Source: Peromyscus leucopus
Taxonomy: Eukaryota; Chordata; Mammalia; Rodentia; Cricetidae
Length of the DNA: 64,000 nucleotides
Assembly: GCF_004664715.2 (NCBI RefSeq)
Contig: NC_051074.1
Span: 19,159,558-19,223,557, forward strand
Direction: 5' to 3'
Both the position numbers and the translations under genes were made by a program. Positions 45,090 to 57,312 of this stretch are shown here, in pieces. The notes beneath the pieces are model-generated. The model saw only the letters and a list, made by a program, of their open reading frames with translations. It had not been told where the DNA came from and made no database searches. The first letter of the stretch is position 1. Each line of letters opens with the position of its first letter.

Positions 45090-45408
45090 GTGCTTATATT
45101 CCTCTCTCTGCCCAGCCATATCACTTCCTGTCTCCACCTCCCTAGTGCTGGGAGTAAAGGTATGAGATCCCAAGTGCTGGGATCAAATGTGTGTGCCATC
45201 CCTGCCTGGCTCTGTTTCCCTTTTAGACTGGATCAGTCTTGTGTAGCCCAGGGTGGCCTTGAACTCAGAGAGATTGTTCTGCTTCTGTCTCCCAAGTGCT
45301 GGTGTGTGCCACTACTACCTGACCTCTATGGCTAACTAGTGGCTTAGCTCCCCACTGTGATCTTCAGGTAAACTTTTTTGTTAGATCACAAACAAAATAT
45401 CATCACAT
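45090..45408 (-). mobile_element. LTR fragment related to the 16981-17654 LTR, with B1-derived sequence
   Basis: Matches 17390-17654 in order: 'ctctctgcccagccat', 'gtgccatccctgcctggctc', 'tgtttcccttttagactgga', 'gggtggccttgaactcagag', and finally 'tgatcttcaggtaaac' before 'atatcatcaca'. No internal ERV sequence follows, so it is a solo or truncated LTR. Confidence 0.75.
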
Positions 45409-45494
45409 CTCTCTGTCAACACAGTAGCTTATAACAATGCTTCCAGGGTAAAACACACACCAAATGTGTCATTCTGCCACTCAAAAATCCCATA

Positions 45495-45585
45495 ATAGGA
45501 CTGTATATGTGACGCAGTGGACAGCACTTGCCTAGTATTCATGAGACCCTGAATCCCATTCCAACATTGCAGCATCAAAAAAAAA
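45495..45585 (+). mobile_element. ID SINE, old
   Basis: 'gtgacgcagtggacagcact', 'tgcctagtattcatgagacc' then an A-run. Follows the tRNA-Ala-derived ID head. Confidence 0.65.
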
Positions 45586-46545
45586 ATTCTACATTAAGGA
45601 AGTAAAAGAATAATATGAAGGATTAAAAATCATATCTAACCATAGTCAAATGAGAGAACAAAAATTTTATGGAAGAATATGACATATAACTATGGAAATA
45701 TATTTGAAATTTTGAAAGAATTAATGTTTATCTAAAAAAAAAAATAAGCCATCACAATTGAACACAGAGAGAGTCTGAACTGGTCCATAATCATGGAGGA
45801 AATGGAGAAGATTTGCCATCTGAAAGGGGGAGGGGATGGGACCTGGTACAGTAGCTCTAGGGGGAAATGACATCCACTCTACCCTGGTAGTGAATGGGCA
45901 GCCCACAGGAACAATAAGGTTTATAAAACCAACTGCCGGGGCTTCCGTTTCATACAGCAGGCCTGTCCAAGCAACGGGGTGAAGCTGGTCACATGCCTTC
46001 TGATTGCTTTTACATGAACGACTTTATAATTTTCTCCAGAGAAAACAGGTTGTATATAGAAATGAACAGATGTGGAGCCAGGGCCCAGGTTCCTCTTTAT
46101 CTATTTTATTTTATTTTCCTCTGGAAGCCTCCAGATGGCAGCATGTTCCTGTGGAAGAGGATGCTGGGCGGTCCGCTCTGCTTTTCCTGTTCACTGCAGG
46201 ACCCACGAGTCAGGCTGTCAACAGGGGGAGGAGATGGGAGGCGAGGTGGTAGACATGTTTCAGAATATCCTGAACTTTTACACTCCACTCAATTTACCAT
46301 CCATAAAGAGCATCTCTAAGCTGGCAGCTCGCATAGGTAGTTCCCCTACAATCATAATAGGAAGAGGGATTTCATTTTGAGCTGCGTTTGTAACACTCTG
46401 GTTAGAAAGCTGATTTTTGTTGTTGTTCTCAACACACCATTTGTACAGAAACCATTTTTTAGTTTTCATACTTTAAACTAGGCAGTGAAGTCAGCATTAC
46501 AATTATGCAGATGCTAACATCAGCTCTTGTTAACTGCTAACTGGT
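45586..46545. other. About 1 kb, no recognised repeat
   Basis: Three overlapping open frames of 82-108 codons occur at 45993-46380 because the sequence is GC-richer there. No start context, domain or splice pattern supports any of them. Confidence 0.45.
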
Positions 46546-46547
46546 CT

Positions 46548-46790
46548 CTGTGGAGCAATGGTTCTCAACTTTCCTAATGCTGGACCCTTTAATACAGTTC
46601 CTCATGTTGTGGTGACCCCCCAACCATAAAATTATTTTGTTGGTTACTTCATAACTGTAATTTTGCTACTCTTAGGAATCATAACATAAATATCGGATAT
46701 GCATGATATCTGCTATGCAACCCTGTGTAAAGGTCATTTGACCCCAAAAGAGGTCGTGACCCCCCAGGTGGAACCCCCACTGTCTAGTCT
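46548..46790 (+). mobile_element. Rodent nonautonomous DNA element
   Basis: 'ggttctcaactttcctaatg', 'tttaatacagttcctcatgt', 'ttacttcataactgtaattt' and 'gaggtcgtgaccccccaggt'. I recognise this as a widespread rodent hAT-type repeat with degraded terminal inverted repeats. Confidence 0.75.
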
Positions 46791-46799
46791 CCTCTGCAC

Positions 46800-47295
46800 A
46801 CTCTTCTATTCCCAACATCCTGAGGCTTCTCCTCACAACTGCAGTGAGTGTAAGATGCCTCGGGTGACTCACCACACGGGGGCCTGAGCAATCTGCTCCC
46901 CCACTCCCCTCAGAGCCCCTCAGTCACCTGACTGTGGCCACCTTGTCTTTGCTTGAACAATGACAGTTCATTTCCCATCAGGATCTTTGCACTTCCCAGC
47001 ACTCTGGGGTTTGTGTGGCTCACTCACCCAGTCAGGTCTCTTTTCAGCTATCATTTTCCCGGGAGTTCTTCCCAGATCACTACCCCTTCTCTGTGTTATA
47101 TCTTTATCACCCCCGTATTGAAAGGATGAAAAATACCTAACACTTTCATGTGTGTCTTTACCAAACAGAATTCCACAGAAAATTGGGACTTTGTATTGTT
47201 TCCTTCTGTCTTCCTTCAATCTATGAAAATGCCTGATACATACCACATGGTAGGGGCTCAATAATGAGTTTATTGATTGAATGAAAGAACAAAGC
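46800..47295 (+). mobile_element. Ancient L2 LINE 3' end
   Basis: 'ggatctttgcacttcccagc', 'ggagttcttcccagatcact', 'aatgcctgatacataccaca' and 'tggtaggggctcaataatga' followed by 'ttgattgaatgaa', the typical L2 terminus. Confidence 0.7.
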
Positions 47296-47469
47296 AAAGT
47301 TCAGTCAATGTATACCTCCATTTCATCTCTTTCGATATATCATGTGGCAGATACTTGGAAAATAGAATCCCAAACTATTGAGATAGCATTATTGTCAGTA
47401 AGTCATTGATATCATTTCCTACATATTTTTTTTACTATTCCCCTCCTCTCTCTTTCTCTCTCTCTTTCT

Positions 47470-47600
47470 TTTGAGACATGGCCTCTCTCTATAGCCCTGG
47501 ATGTCCCAGAACTCACTATGTACATTAGGTTGGCCTCAAACTCATGGAGATCAGCCTGTTTCTACTGGGATTAATGGGACACACTGTCACACCAGCTATT
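47470..47600 (-). mobile_element. Old B1 SINE
   Basis: 'ttttgagacatggcctctct', 'gatgtcccagaactcactat' and 'gttggcctcaaactcatgga' are antisense B1 at reduced identity, preceded by a CT-rich tract. Confidence 0.75.
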
Positions 47601-47957
47601 TATTATTTCCTAAGCATACATTTGATTCAAAACTGCCCCAAGAAATTCCACAAGGCCCTGTCCACAGATGAAAAGGCACAGACCATGGCTATTGAGGGGG
47701 GAGAATTGTTCTTGACTACAAATGAGGTCCCTGATAGGTTGTCCACTCCCAACTGTTATCCCCAAACAGACACGCATAGAAACAACCTGAACTGGTCTCC
47801 GCATTTTGTGTGTGTAACAATAACTAAAAGAAGAGGCTGTGAATTGAGAAGGGAGTGGAGAGGTGGTATCAGAGGAGCTGGAGGAGGATGGAGAGGGGTA
47901 AAAATTATGTAAATACAGTACTCGGCATGAAATTCTCAAAAAAATTAATAAAAAGCT
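47600..47957 (+). mobile_element. L1 3' UTR end, plus strand
   Basis: 'agatgaaaaggcacagacca', 'gagaagggagtggagaggtg', the purine-rich 'ggaggaggatggagaggggt' and the terminus 'gaaattctcaaaaaaattaa' correspond to the distal rodent L1 3' UTR. Confidence 0.65.
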
Positions 47958-48040
47958 CCCCATAAAGTTACCAGTGGTCATATAAATTATAGCAGCTAGA
48001 TTTCTTACCTTCAGCATTTATATAATTAAAAGTGGAATCA

Positions 48041-48204
48041 CCGGGCGGCGGTGGTGGCGCACGCCTTTAATCCCAGCACTTGGGAGGCAGAGCCAGGCGG
48101 ATCTCTGTGAGTTCGAGGCCAGCCTGGGCTACCAAGTGAGTCCCAGGAAAGGCGCAAAGCTACACAGAGAAACCCTGTCTCGAAAAACAAAACAAAACAA
48201 AACA
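48041..48204 (+). mobile_element. B1 SINE, young, 13-bp duplication
   Basis: 'ccgggcggcggtggtggcgc' through 'ctaccaagtgagtcccagg' and 'ggcgcaaagctacacagaga', then a (AAAAC)n tail. 'aaaagtggaatca' is at 48028-48040 and 48205-48217. This is the best-preserved sense-strand B1 in the window and the main support for a cricetid source. Confidence 0.97.
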
Positions 48205-48257
48205 AAAAGTGGAATCAGCATCAAATTATTCCATAAGAGATCTATGAATTTAATTCT

Positions 48258-48410
48258 CTTTTTTTCAAGACAGGGTTTCTCTGTGTAAGGGCTCTGGCTG
48301 TCCTAGAACTCACTTTGTAGATGAGGCTGGCCTCGAACTCACAGAAATCCTCCTGTTTCTGCCTCCCAAGTGCTGGGATTAAAGGTGTGCTCCATGACTG
48401 CCCAGCCTGG
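48258..48410 (-). mobile_element. B1 SINE, older subfamily
   Basis: 'tcaagacagggtttctctgt', 'gctgtcctagaactcacttt', 'aaggtgtgctccatgactgc'. It differs from the young B1s in the middle ('gtagatgaggctgg') and lacks their 'aagtgag' body. Confidence 0.88.
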
Positions 48411-49310
48411 AATTTATTCTTAAAGTAATTTCACTGAGAACTTCCACGAGTCCCTAAAAGAGCTTGTCACCAATGTTGGAAGACTATCTGCGTTACTAAT
48501 TCCGGATGCTATTTTGTCCTCGAACCAGCTCTCAGGCCTGGAATATGCAGGCTGGAGAGAGAAGGGTATAAGTAATTAAGATGTGAGTTCACTCAGGCTG
48601 CATCCCAATCACAGCTCTGTTTCTGCTACTGCTAATAGACTGTGCCCTCACCTTGTAAGTGGAATTGTATCCCACATGGGCATGTGCAAAGACGAAGTCT
48701 GAAAAGTTCTGCTAAATAAAAAGAAATTCATTAAATACTATTTCTGTTTGAATGGATATAGCTATAATCACAGTATATGAATTCACTAATTAAAATTGTA
48801 ATAAAATATTCTATTATAAAGTATATTTAAGTAATTCCTTAACTTCTTCCTTGGTATTAAGAAAAAATTTCCAAGCTGAATTATATTAAATATCTGCTTG
48901 GAAGTGGAATCAAGGACTTAATTTTTCATAGTATCTTATGGAATATTCCTCTTGTTTTTCTAAGTGACCAACACCTTAATTTTTATTTTAAAGTAGTTTT
49001 GATTGTTTTGTTCATACTTATAAAATAATAGCAGCTTTAATCTGCTACATGTTTATAATGTCCTAAGCTCTATGCCTTGTCTTGGAACCCAGTTATCTTC
49101 GTAATAGTTTTTCAGTGGGAAAATGGTTCTAACTGTTTGTTCACCGAATACAAATGAAGTTTCTTAAGATGGTGAAGGTGAAGAACTGTCTTAACTTGAT
49201 GACCACACGCCCCCTCCCTTTTTGTTATATTTTTGACTACAAGGGTCTTGTAACCTACACTGGCCTCAAACATAAGTGCTAGGATTACAAGCATGTACCA
49301 CCTTGCTCAG
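48411..49310. other. Mostly unassigned, AT-rich
   Basis: 49015-49120 has weak MIR/L2-like wording ('gtcctaagctctatgccttg'). Nothing else recognised. Confidence 0.35.
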
Positions 49311-49313
49311 TTT

Positions 49314-49393
49314 TATGAGATGCTGGGAATGGAACCCAGGGCTTCATGCATGGCAGCCAAATACTGTACCAACTAAATTATATACCCAGCCCC
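49314..49393 (-). mobile_element. ID SINE
   Basis: 'atgctgggaatggaacccag', 'ggcttcatgcatggcagcca' and 'aaattatatacccagccccc' are antisense ID. Confidence 0.75.
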
Positions 49394-49647
49394 CGGTGGC
49401 TATAACTTCTAATGAAGGAAAACCTGTGTAGCATGGCAAATTGAGTCAAATTAGCATAAATTGTCTGTGCAGGAGAGTACTGAAGTTCCCTCATGCTTTA
49501 TTTCCATAAAATACTGTGGTATATAAAGATATTGCTGCCCCTAACAGTAGTATTGCTCTCAGCATATTTATTTGAACAGATACAAAACCTGATGCTTACC
49601 TGTCTTGTAGTTACTTTTCCGATGAGATCTCATTGATTTTCTTTAGC

Positions 49648-50020
49648 TGTGTCTTGGTTTCTTTTCTATTGCTGTGAAGACATTATGATCAAGGCAACTC
49701 AGAGAAGAAAGAGTATATTAGAGAGTATAAAGACAAAGGGGCTGACCTTTTCAGAAAGTGAGTCCATGATCATTATGTTAGGGGTCATGGCAGCAGGAAG
49801 GTGGGCAGGTAGAGCAGTAGCTGAGAGCTTGTATCCTGACCCACAAGCAAAAAGGAGAGAGGAGGGATCTAACTGAGAATGAAGTGGGCTTTTAAAATCT
49901 CAAAGGTTTTAATTCCCCAACAAGGCCACACCTCCTAATCCTTCCCAAACAGTTCCACCTACTGGAGATCAAGTATTCAAATATATGATCCTATGGGGAT
50001 CATTCTCATTCAGATTCCAC
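49648..50020 (-). mobile_element. URR-like hAT element (second type)
   Basis: 'ttctattgctgtgaagacat', 'ggggtcatggcagcaggaag', 'ccccaacaaggccacacctc', 'ctaatccttcccaaacagtt' and 'gatcctatggggatcattct'. Related, in the other orientation, to 52545-52890. Confidence 0.7.
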
Positions 50021-50338
50021 AGACTACTTCTTGCCTTGACTTAACACAGGGTAGTTCATTATGGGGGAGCTTTTTTGATGCAGAAACTAAAATCTCCTCA
50101 GTTATATAACAAGACCACAATTTATTTTTCTAGTATGGCAAGGTAAATATAATAGACATCTGTAATTCATTTCTGCTCAGCATCTATTCTCCTATAATGA
50201 TATGAAATCTACCTTTTTAGGGAATCATCCTCTACCACTGGCTCATTTATATCTATGCTTGGGGTGTGGGGAAGGAACAAGGGGCTGAATTGTGTTCTGA
50301 AGCTGACAGTTGGTATACAACAGTTGAGAGTCATATCT

Positions 50339-50715
50339 ATTGGTTAGGGTATCTATTGCTGTTTAAAGCACCATGACCAAAAGCCTTTTGGGGAGGAAAA
50401 AGTTTATTTCATATTACACTTCTACATTAGAGGATACTGTTGAAAGAAATCAGGCCAGAAACTCAAGTCATGAACCTGGAAGCAGAGCTGATACAGAGGC
50501 CATGGAGGAGTGTTGCTTGCTGCTTTCTTCCCCTAGACTTGCTCAACCTGCTTTCTTATGCAAACCAGGACTTTGCCTAAGGGTGGCACCACCCACAGTG
50601 GGCTGAACTCCCACATCAACCATTAATCAATAAAATGCCCAGCAGACTTGCCTACAGGCCAATTTTATGAAGGCATTTTCTCAAAATTTTCTTTCCAGAT
50701 TTGTCTAGGTTTGTT
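50339..50715 (+). mobile_element. URR1-like DNA element
   Basis: 'tctattgctgtttaaagcac', 'catgaccaaaagccttttgg', 'agcagagctgatacagaggc', 'ggtggcaccacccacagtgg' and 'gacttgcctacaggccaatt'. Same type as 44087 and the reverse of 42469. Confidence 0.75.
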
Positions 50716-51109
50716 TCAAGATGATAAAAATCAATCATCATGGTCCATGATCCTGGCCAGTTCAAAGAAGGCCAATTACAGCTGTGGACATCTGGCTAAG
50801 ACCTTCTGCTAGAACTGCTGGGAAAAGGAAGCTCATCTTCCATTCCAGGGGTTAGGTCTAAGACTGCTCATAAACTATTTTGAATAAGAAAAGTATATTG
50901 TTTGAGCACATAAATCTAGCTTTACCTGAAGCCAGAAACTGTCAACATTTTGAACTACATTAACTCAAGTTACTTGACTTTCTTTCATCCATTACAACAA
51001 CAGCAATACAAATCTTGAATAGCACAGTAGGAAAGACTACAGACCATCAGAGAGCAGTGGTTAGTGAAATCCAGGATGACATCATCATGGCAGTTCTTTT
51101 TCACCTTCT

Positions 51110-51265
51110 GCTTTTGAGACTATGGTCAACTACTTAATTTCTCAGCCACAGATTTAGAACAGGAGTAATAGTAGTCTTGCCTAGTAGGACTCTCAGATCA
51201 AAAAATCAAACAGGTTAGTTTAGGAAACAAGCTTAGCATGCTGCCTGTGAAGAATTAGTACTCCC
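51110..51265 (+). mobile_element. MIR SINE
   Basis: 'ctatggtcaactacttaatt', 'cagatttagaacaggagtaa' and 'tagtagtcttgcctagtagg' follow the MIR core in order. Confidence 0.6.
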
Positions 51266-51269
51266 AAAT

Positions 51270-52540
51270 GCATTATGAATTTTATTCCTCGTCAGCTTTA
51301 GACATCGAAACACCAAGTCTTGGAAAGGCACCCAGAAGCCTCACAGAATGCTGCTGTTGTCATCTGCTTCTCCAGCCACATTTGGACGCACATCTGGTGG
51401 CTCAGTGTATAAGCAGGACTTTAGATCTCTACACCTTCTGTTCTTGTGACTTAATGTTTAATACAGGGAGGCGACAGAATGCAACTGCTCTATCAGAGTC
51501 CTGTTCAACCCTGAAGCAATTTCCATTTTTATGCTTACTCGGAGCAGTTTGTAAGATATGAAATCAGTGAGAAGAGACGTCTTCCTGTTAAAGAAGACAT
51601 TTTCTTAGACCACATATGCCTTTAAACATTACTACTCAGAATTTTGTTATTTCTCTACAAAGATGTGATTACAGTATTACAAGGAAGATATTGTTAGTTG
51701 TACAATACCCTTCATTCAGCTCTTTTGAAGCAAGTATTATGCATCCTGTGTAAGTATAACCACATGTTACATTGGAGAACTAAGAGGAAGGATGTAAATC
51801 TGAGCTTGGTGAGGAAAATCAGAGAAAGATTGACCTTTCTGGTAAATTTTAAAGCTCTTCTCTTTTGAGTAGTTTTGTACAATGTAGGCCTGTGTTATAG
51901 GAAAATCACCAGAGAATGCAAATAAAGTGCTAAGTAATTTAATAAGGTTTTTTATATTAAGGTAATTAACCACAGATTAAAGTAAATAGTTGTACATGTC
52001 TCTCAATGTCGGTCAATTTATGGGGCTTTTAATGTCTTCCTGCCTCCCTTCTCACTGTCAGATGGCTTGCTGCTTCATATATAGCTGCTAGAATGTCTGA
52101 GTTTAGAAGCTGCCCCCTTTCCACCCTCTTGCTTCTCCACAGTGGAGAGAGAAATTGAATTTGCTCCAGGATAAATGTAGGCAGGAACAGGCTTTGATAG
52201 AGTCAGGGTTTCCTAAGGTGGATTGGGTGATTTTAGCATAAAGGTTGTCACTTTGTTCTATGCAACCCAAGACTGATGTTTTCTTCTGAGTTTTTTGTTT
52301 GTTTGTTTGTTTTGTTTTGTTTTCAAGCACATCTACATGAGGATGACCTTTGGGTGGTACTTTTGCAACAAAATTTCCAGGGACTTTTAATGTAGCTGGA
52401 ATTTGTACTTATGTGCAATTTGTTCTCGATTGCTCATGATCTACCTGTGGATATTTTAATGGCAGCAGAAGAAAATTGAAGTTCTGGATTTTGTATTGGA
52501 ACTGTTCCAAACTTGCCCTGTCTACTTCCTCGCCAACTGA
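51270..52540. other. Repeat-poor single-copy interval
   Basis: No transposon signature except short T-rich runs near 52290-52325. The candidate frame at 51268-51561 has no family features. Confidence 0.45.
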
Positions 52541-52544
52541 AGAT

Positions 52545-52890
52545 TTGTGGCGGTCTGTCTCCTCTTATATTTGAATGCTTGTTCCTTAGCTGGTAGAACA
52601 GTAAGAGGAAGGGTATGGCCTTGTTGGAGGAGGTATGTCTGATGGGTAGGCTTGGAGGTTTGAAGAGCCTCTATCAGGTCTAGTCCTTCTCTCTCTGCCT
52701 CTGGCTTTTGGATAAGATGTGAGCTCTCAGCTACTGCTCCAGCCCCATGCCTCTGTGCTTGTGGCCTTGCTCCCTGCCATGATGGCCATGAACTCATGAA
52801 ACTGTAAGCAAACCCCAATGAAATGACTGCTTTATAAGTTGCCTCGGTCATGGTCTTTCTTCACAACACTAAAAACAGCAGCCCAGACAG
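52545..52890 (+). mobile_element. URR-like hAT element (second type)
   Basis: 'ctcttatatttgaatgcttg', 'gtatggccttgttggaggag', 'gtgagctctcagctactgct', 'catgaaactgtaagcaaacc' and 'ttgcctcggtcatggtcttt'. Confidence 0.75.
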
Positions 52891-55278
52891 GCTTTATCAC
52901 TATTTTTTTTTTTTTTTACTCTGTCTTGCTCACTCTTGCCCAAATGAAATCTTTTAAAACTCTTGAGTGGAGTTAAGACACATTTTCCCAAGCACTCTCA
53001 ATGTTCTTAAGGCTTCTAAGTCATTTCATGTATTAATGCGCCTATGACTCAAAATCTAGATTGTGTAAATCTCTTTCCATTCTAATGCATATCACCACAC
53101 AATCTTCCCAGAGCATTGGAAAGCTGGCCAAATGCTACTACTTACTCTTCTATATTCGACAGTGCATAATAAGATCATTGTTTCTAAGCATGCTATCATC
53201 TGCTCTGAGGATATACATCTCTCTTTCTCAATCTATGGAAAAATAATATTATCAATACCCCCTTTATACTGTCCCATCTTCTTTTATTATGTCTGGTAGG
53301 AAAGTGACTGCACACTTAATGACAGAAGGGCTAATGCCTTGAGCAAAGCTGGTTGCTCATCCTTGTAGCTGTCTTTGTTTCTCCTCAGACAAGCCTTCTG
53401 TGTGTAAATATGTCCAGACATTGTCACGTTATACTGGAGTATTCAGGAAGGCACCATATATCCATCACTAATGTACATCTATGCAAGGAATTAAAGGAAA
53501 CACAGCCCAGATTCTCAGTTACATGCACAGGATATAAGACAACAACTCCATGCCTAAATATTAAATGGTTTCAGTCATTTCTCTTTTCAGGCAGACACAT
53601 TCTTATCTTGGAGATTCTGTCCAGATATGTGATAATACAGCTTTCTAACTGGGAGCCTTTGATTTCCAAGTTCAGAAGAACATGTTTTTACAGTTCTGTT
53701 ATTCCCATCCCAGTTTTTAAGCTTTGTTAAAAAAGGACTCTATTTCAGTGTGGGTTTTTTTTTTTCCCTCTGTTAGTATTATAATAGGAAACTCATTGTT
53801 GGGATGTGTGTATTCCAGATGAAAGTGATTTCACACTCTTAATGAATTACATAAACCCCTTGGGTTTTCTTGAGCTAAATTTCAAGTATTTTTAATGTTT
53901 TTTTTTTAAATCTCACAACCTGCTTAAAATGATCAGAAATTAATAAAATCCTTTCCCCAAATAAATGGTGTATCCTTAATGAGATGTGACAGCAGTGTCT
54001 CTACTAATAACTCACAGACTTCAGCACAGGAGTCAAAGGTACCTGAGTATTTCAGTTAAAATGGGATGCTAATGATGCGGCCCTTCGAAGTGTCATTTCA
54101 GCATCATTAAATTAGTTCCATGCTGAGAAAATGTCTCCTTTAAATATATATTCCACCCACTGTCCGGCTAGGCGCATGGTTCTGTGATCTGCTTGCTTCA
54201 GTAGAAAGAGAGGAAATGGCGTCAATGCTGTGAGGAGAGGTTCCAGAGTGAAGGGATCACATTTCTATAAATGGAGGGTCACTGCCTGATAAGCCTCAGT
54301 TATCTATTTATTTCCAAATACTCTCAGAAATGGAAGGTAATTTTGTGTTCAATTTTAAGCTGACCTGGAACATTTTTTTTTTCCTGGTAACTAAGCAGAG
54401 TTCAAAATGCCAAAGAACACCTGTCTGCCATGATTTCATTGCCCACATCTCACATCCTCCCCAAGCTTATTATAAAGAGGTATTAATTACAGATCCAACT
54501 AATCACACAAAGCTGACATGTATAGCATATAAAAAGCTTTTCATTGACAGAAAACCGTCTTCTCAGCTGCAGTTATATGAAGAGTAAGTGATAGTACCTG
54601 AAGGTGGCTAATAACGGGTCTGATTCTAGTGGGTCATCCTGAGGCTGTACCCTGGACTCCATCCACCTCTTTCATCCCAGAGGCTGAATATAAATTAAGT
54701 CAACTCCCACAGATGACATGCTTGTTCCATCTAAACACTTAAATTTCATGACTCAAAGGGGCAAATGATTAGTATTTGCTGCATTTTATATTAAAAATAT
54801 GTCAAGTGGAAGGACAACACCTTGCTCTGGCCTCCATGTGACTTTATTTGCTACCACCTTTTCATGTGTAATATGTAACTTCATGGGTTCTCTGAGATTT
54901 TTAAGTCTAAAAGGAAAATGTTATATAGTGGGGAAATTTTGAGAAACAATCCAATTTTAAACCTAGCATACTGGCAAGCAGCTTTTGGGATCCTGCCATT
55001 CCTTAGGTGTCGGTTACATTATAACTGTTTTCAACTACAGCATTAAGATGATCTGGGTGCATGCCTTCTACTCCCCCAGTATTATCCATTTATTCTTTGT
55101 TTCTGGAGCATTATGGCTCGGCCATTATTAAGAAGACAACCTTTTATTACAATAGCAGTTTTCAGTGTGCACGTATTAATCAGAACTCTCAAAGAAGATT
55201 CATATGCCTTGTGAGAAAACATCTATTTGCATAAGAATAGGCTACCAGCAAGCTTAGATATCCTATTGCTCTTAATCA
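52891..55278. other. 2.4 kb repeat-poor interval; possible conserved noncoding sequence
   Basis: The longest stretch in the window with no recognisable transposon. AT-rich, with balanced words and no simple repeats beyond short T-runs (for example 53756-53765 and 53900). Around 53940-54330 the composition is typical of vertebrate regulatory elements. No coding exon could be defended. Confidence 0.4.
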
Positions 55279-55510
55279 TTTTTTTTTTTTTTTTTAGATA
55301 TAGTCAGATGAACCGACTAAAACCTGTAAGCATGGCATTTAGGATGCCACAAGTGAAATATCCCCAGAGGTTCAAAGCCACCTGGGCTTTAGTATGAAAT
55401 CTGTCTTGAAAATCTTCAATTATTTTAATGTAACACTCAATATATATGAGAAGTGAAGCGTCTATATGCTGACCATTTCTCTCCTGTTCATCTCTACTCA
55501 TCATTCTCTT
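55279..55510 (-). pseudogene. Possible truncated retrocopy with A-tail on the minus strand
   Basis: A T-run at 55279-55296 (A-tail on the minus strand) is followed by about 210 bases that are not L1, and an open minus-strand frame (part of 55304-55618) ends 13 codons short of the tail. L1 ORF2 sequence starts abruptly at about 55515. It may be a 3'-end retrocopy or a 3' extension carried by the L1. I do not recognise the peptide. Confidence 0.3.
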
Positions 55511-57273
55511 CCTCTTGCATTTGTTGTTGGCTGTTCTGTTGGCCTTTGCCATTCCGATGAGGGTAGGATAAAATACCAAAGTTGTTTTGATTTGCATTTC
55601 CCAAACTGCTAGGGACAATCAACATTTTTCTCTCTTTTTAAAAGATATTTCCCAGCTATTTTTTTTCTTTTTTTGAGAACTTGCTCTTCAGGGCCCAGGT
55701 CCATTTTTGAATGGATCATTTGCTTTATTTGCTTTTTAGTTCTTTACATATTCTGGATTTTATTCCTCTGGCAGATCTACATCTGGCAAAGATGCGCTCC
55801 CAGGCTGTGGCCTCTTCACTCGGTTGATGGTTTCTTTAGCTGTACAGGTTTCTTTGTTTGGTGTTTGTTTTATGAAGTTCCATTTGTCAATCATTGGCCT
55901 TAAAATTCTTGGGCAAATGGAGTCCTATTCAGAATGTCCCCTCCTACAACTATATCATGTAGGGTACTGCCTGTGTTATCTTTTAGCAGTTACAGTGTTC
56001 CAGATTCTACGTTTTGTGCAAAGTGACAGATACATACTGAATTTCATTCTTATGCATGTGGACACCTGTTTTCCCAGCACAATTTGCTGAAAATGTTCTC
56101 TTTAGCTTATGTTTTGGCATCTTTGTCAAAAATTAAGTGGCTGAAGTTGTGTCGCTCATGTTTGGGTCTTCAATTTTGTCCCATTGGTCTACATGTCTGT
56201 TTTTGTTCCCATTTCATATTGTTTTAATTATTATGGCTCTGTAATATATCTTAAGATCTAGAAATGTAATATCTCCATCATTGTTCTTTTTGTTCAAAAC
56301 TGTTTAAGTTATTTGGGGTCTTGTGTAGTTTCATATGAATTTTAGGATAGATTTCCCCCTTTATGTAAAAAAAAGAGATGTGGATTTTGACTGGGATTTC
56401 ACTGAGTGTATTAATAGCTTTTGGAGAATGGTCATTTTTACAATATTAATTCTATCAATGAAGAGAATTAGAATTGATAGACTTAATGGACATGGAATGT
56501 CTTTTCATTTTCTAGTATGTTTCTCTAACTCTTTCTTCAGAGGTTTAAAGTTTTTACTATTGAGGTCCTTCACTTCCCTGGTTAGGCTTACTCCTAGATA
56601 TTTTGTTTTGTTGAGGCTACTGTGAATGGGAGTGTGTTCATGATCTCCTTCTCTGTATATTTGTTGATGGTATATAGAAAAGGTGTTGATTTTTGCAAGT
56701 TGATTCTTTATCTTACCACATTGATAAATTTGTTTATCTTATCTCCATTTTCTGGTAGCATTTTTGGCTACGGTGCAGGATCATGTCTTCTGTCGGAGGG
56801 GATGGTTTGACAACCTCTTCCCATCCATTTCCCTTTGATTTCCTCCACTTGCCTCATTGCTTCAGCTAGCACTTTGATCACAGTATTGAAAATGGCGGGG
56901 ATAGTGGACATCTCTGTGACTTTCCTGATGTCCGTGGGGTTGCTTCAACCTTTTGTCCACTTAGGATGATGTCGGATATGGTTTTTATTATGTTGAGGTG
57001 CATTCTCTCTAGCCCTACATTCCCTAGAACTTTTATCCTAAATGCATGTTGGATTGTGTCAAAGGCTTCTTCATCCATTGAGATGATCATTTGATCTTTG
57101 CCTTAAGTCCATTCATGTGGTTTATTAAATTTATTGACTTGCATATGTCAAATCATACCTGCGTTTAAGGAATAAAGCCAAGTTAGTTATAGTACATGCC
57201 TATATTATGTTTGCAAGTATCCCATGAGTATTTTTGAGTCTATGTTCATCAGGGATATTGGCAGGTGGTTTCC

Positions 57274-57312
57274 TTTCCTTTCTTTCTTTTCTTTTCTTTT
57301 CTTTTTTTTTTT
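57274..57312. repeat. (TTTTC)n T-rich tract
   Basis: 'tttctttcttttcttttctt' and T-run inside L1. Confidence 0.8.

Noticed and set aside
45993..46380. Three overlapping 82-108 codon frames
   Set aside because: Different frames of the same GC-richer segment, without codon-bias, domain or splice support.
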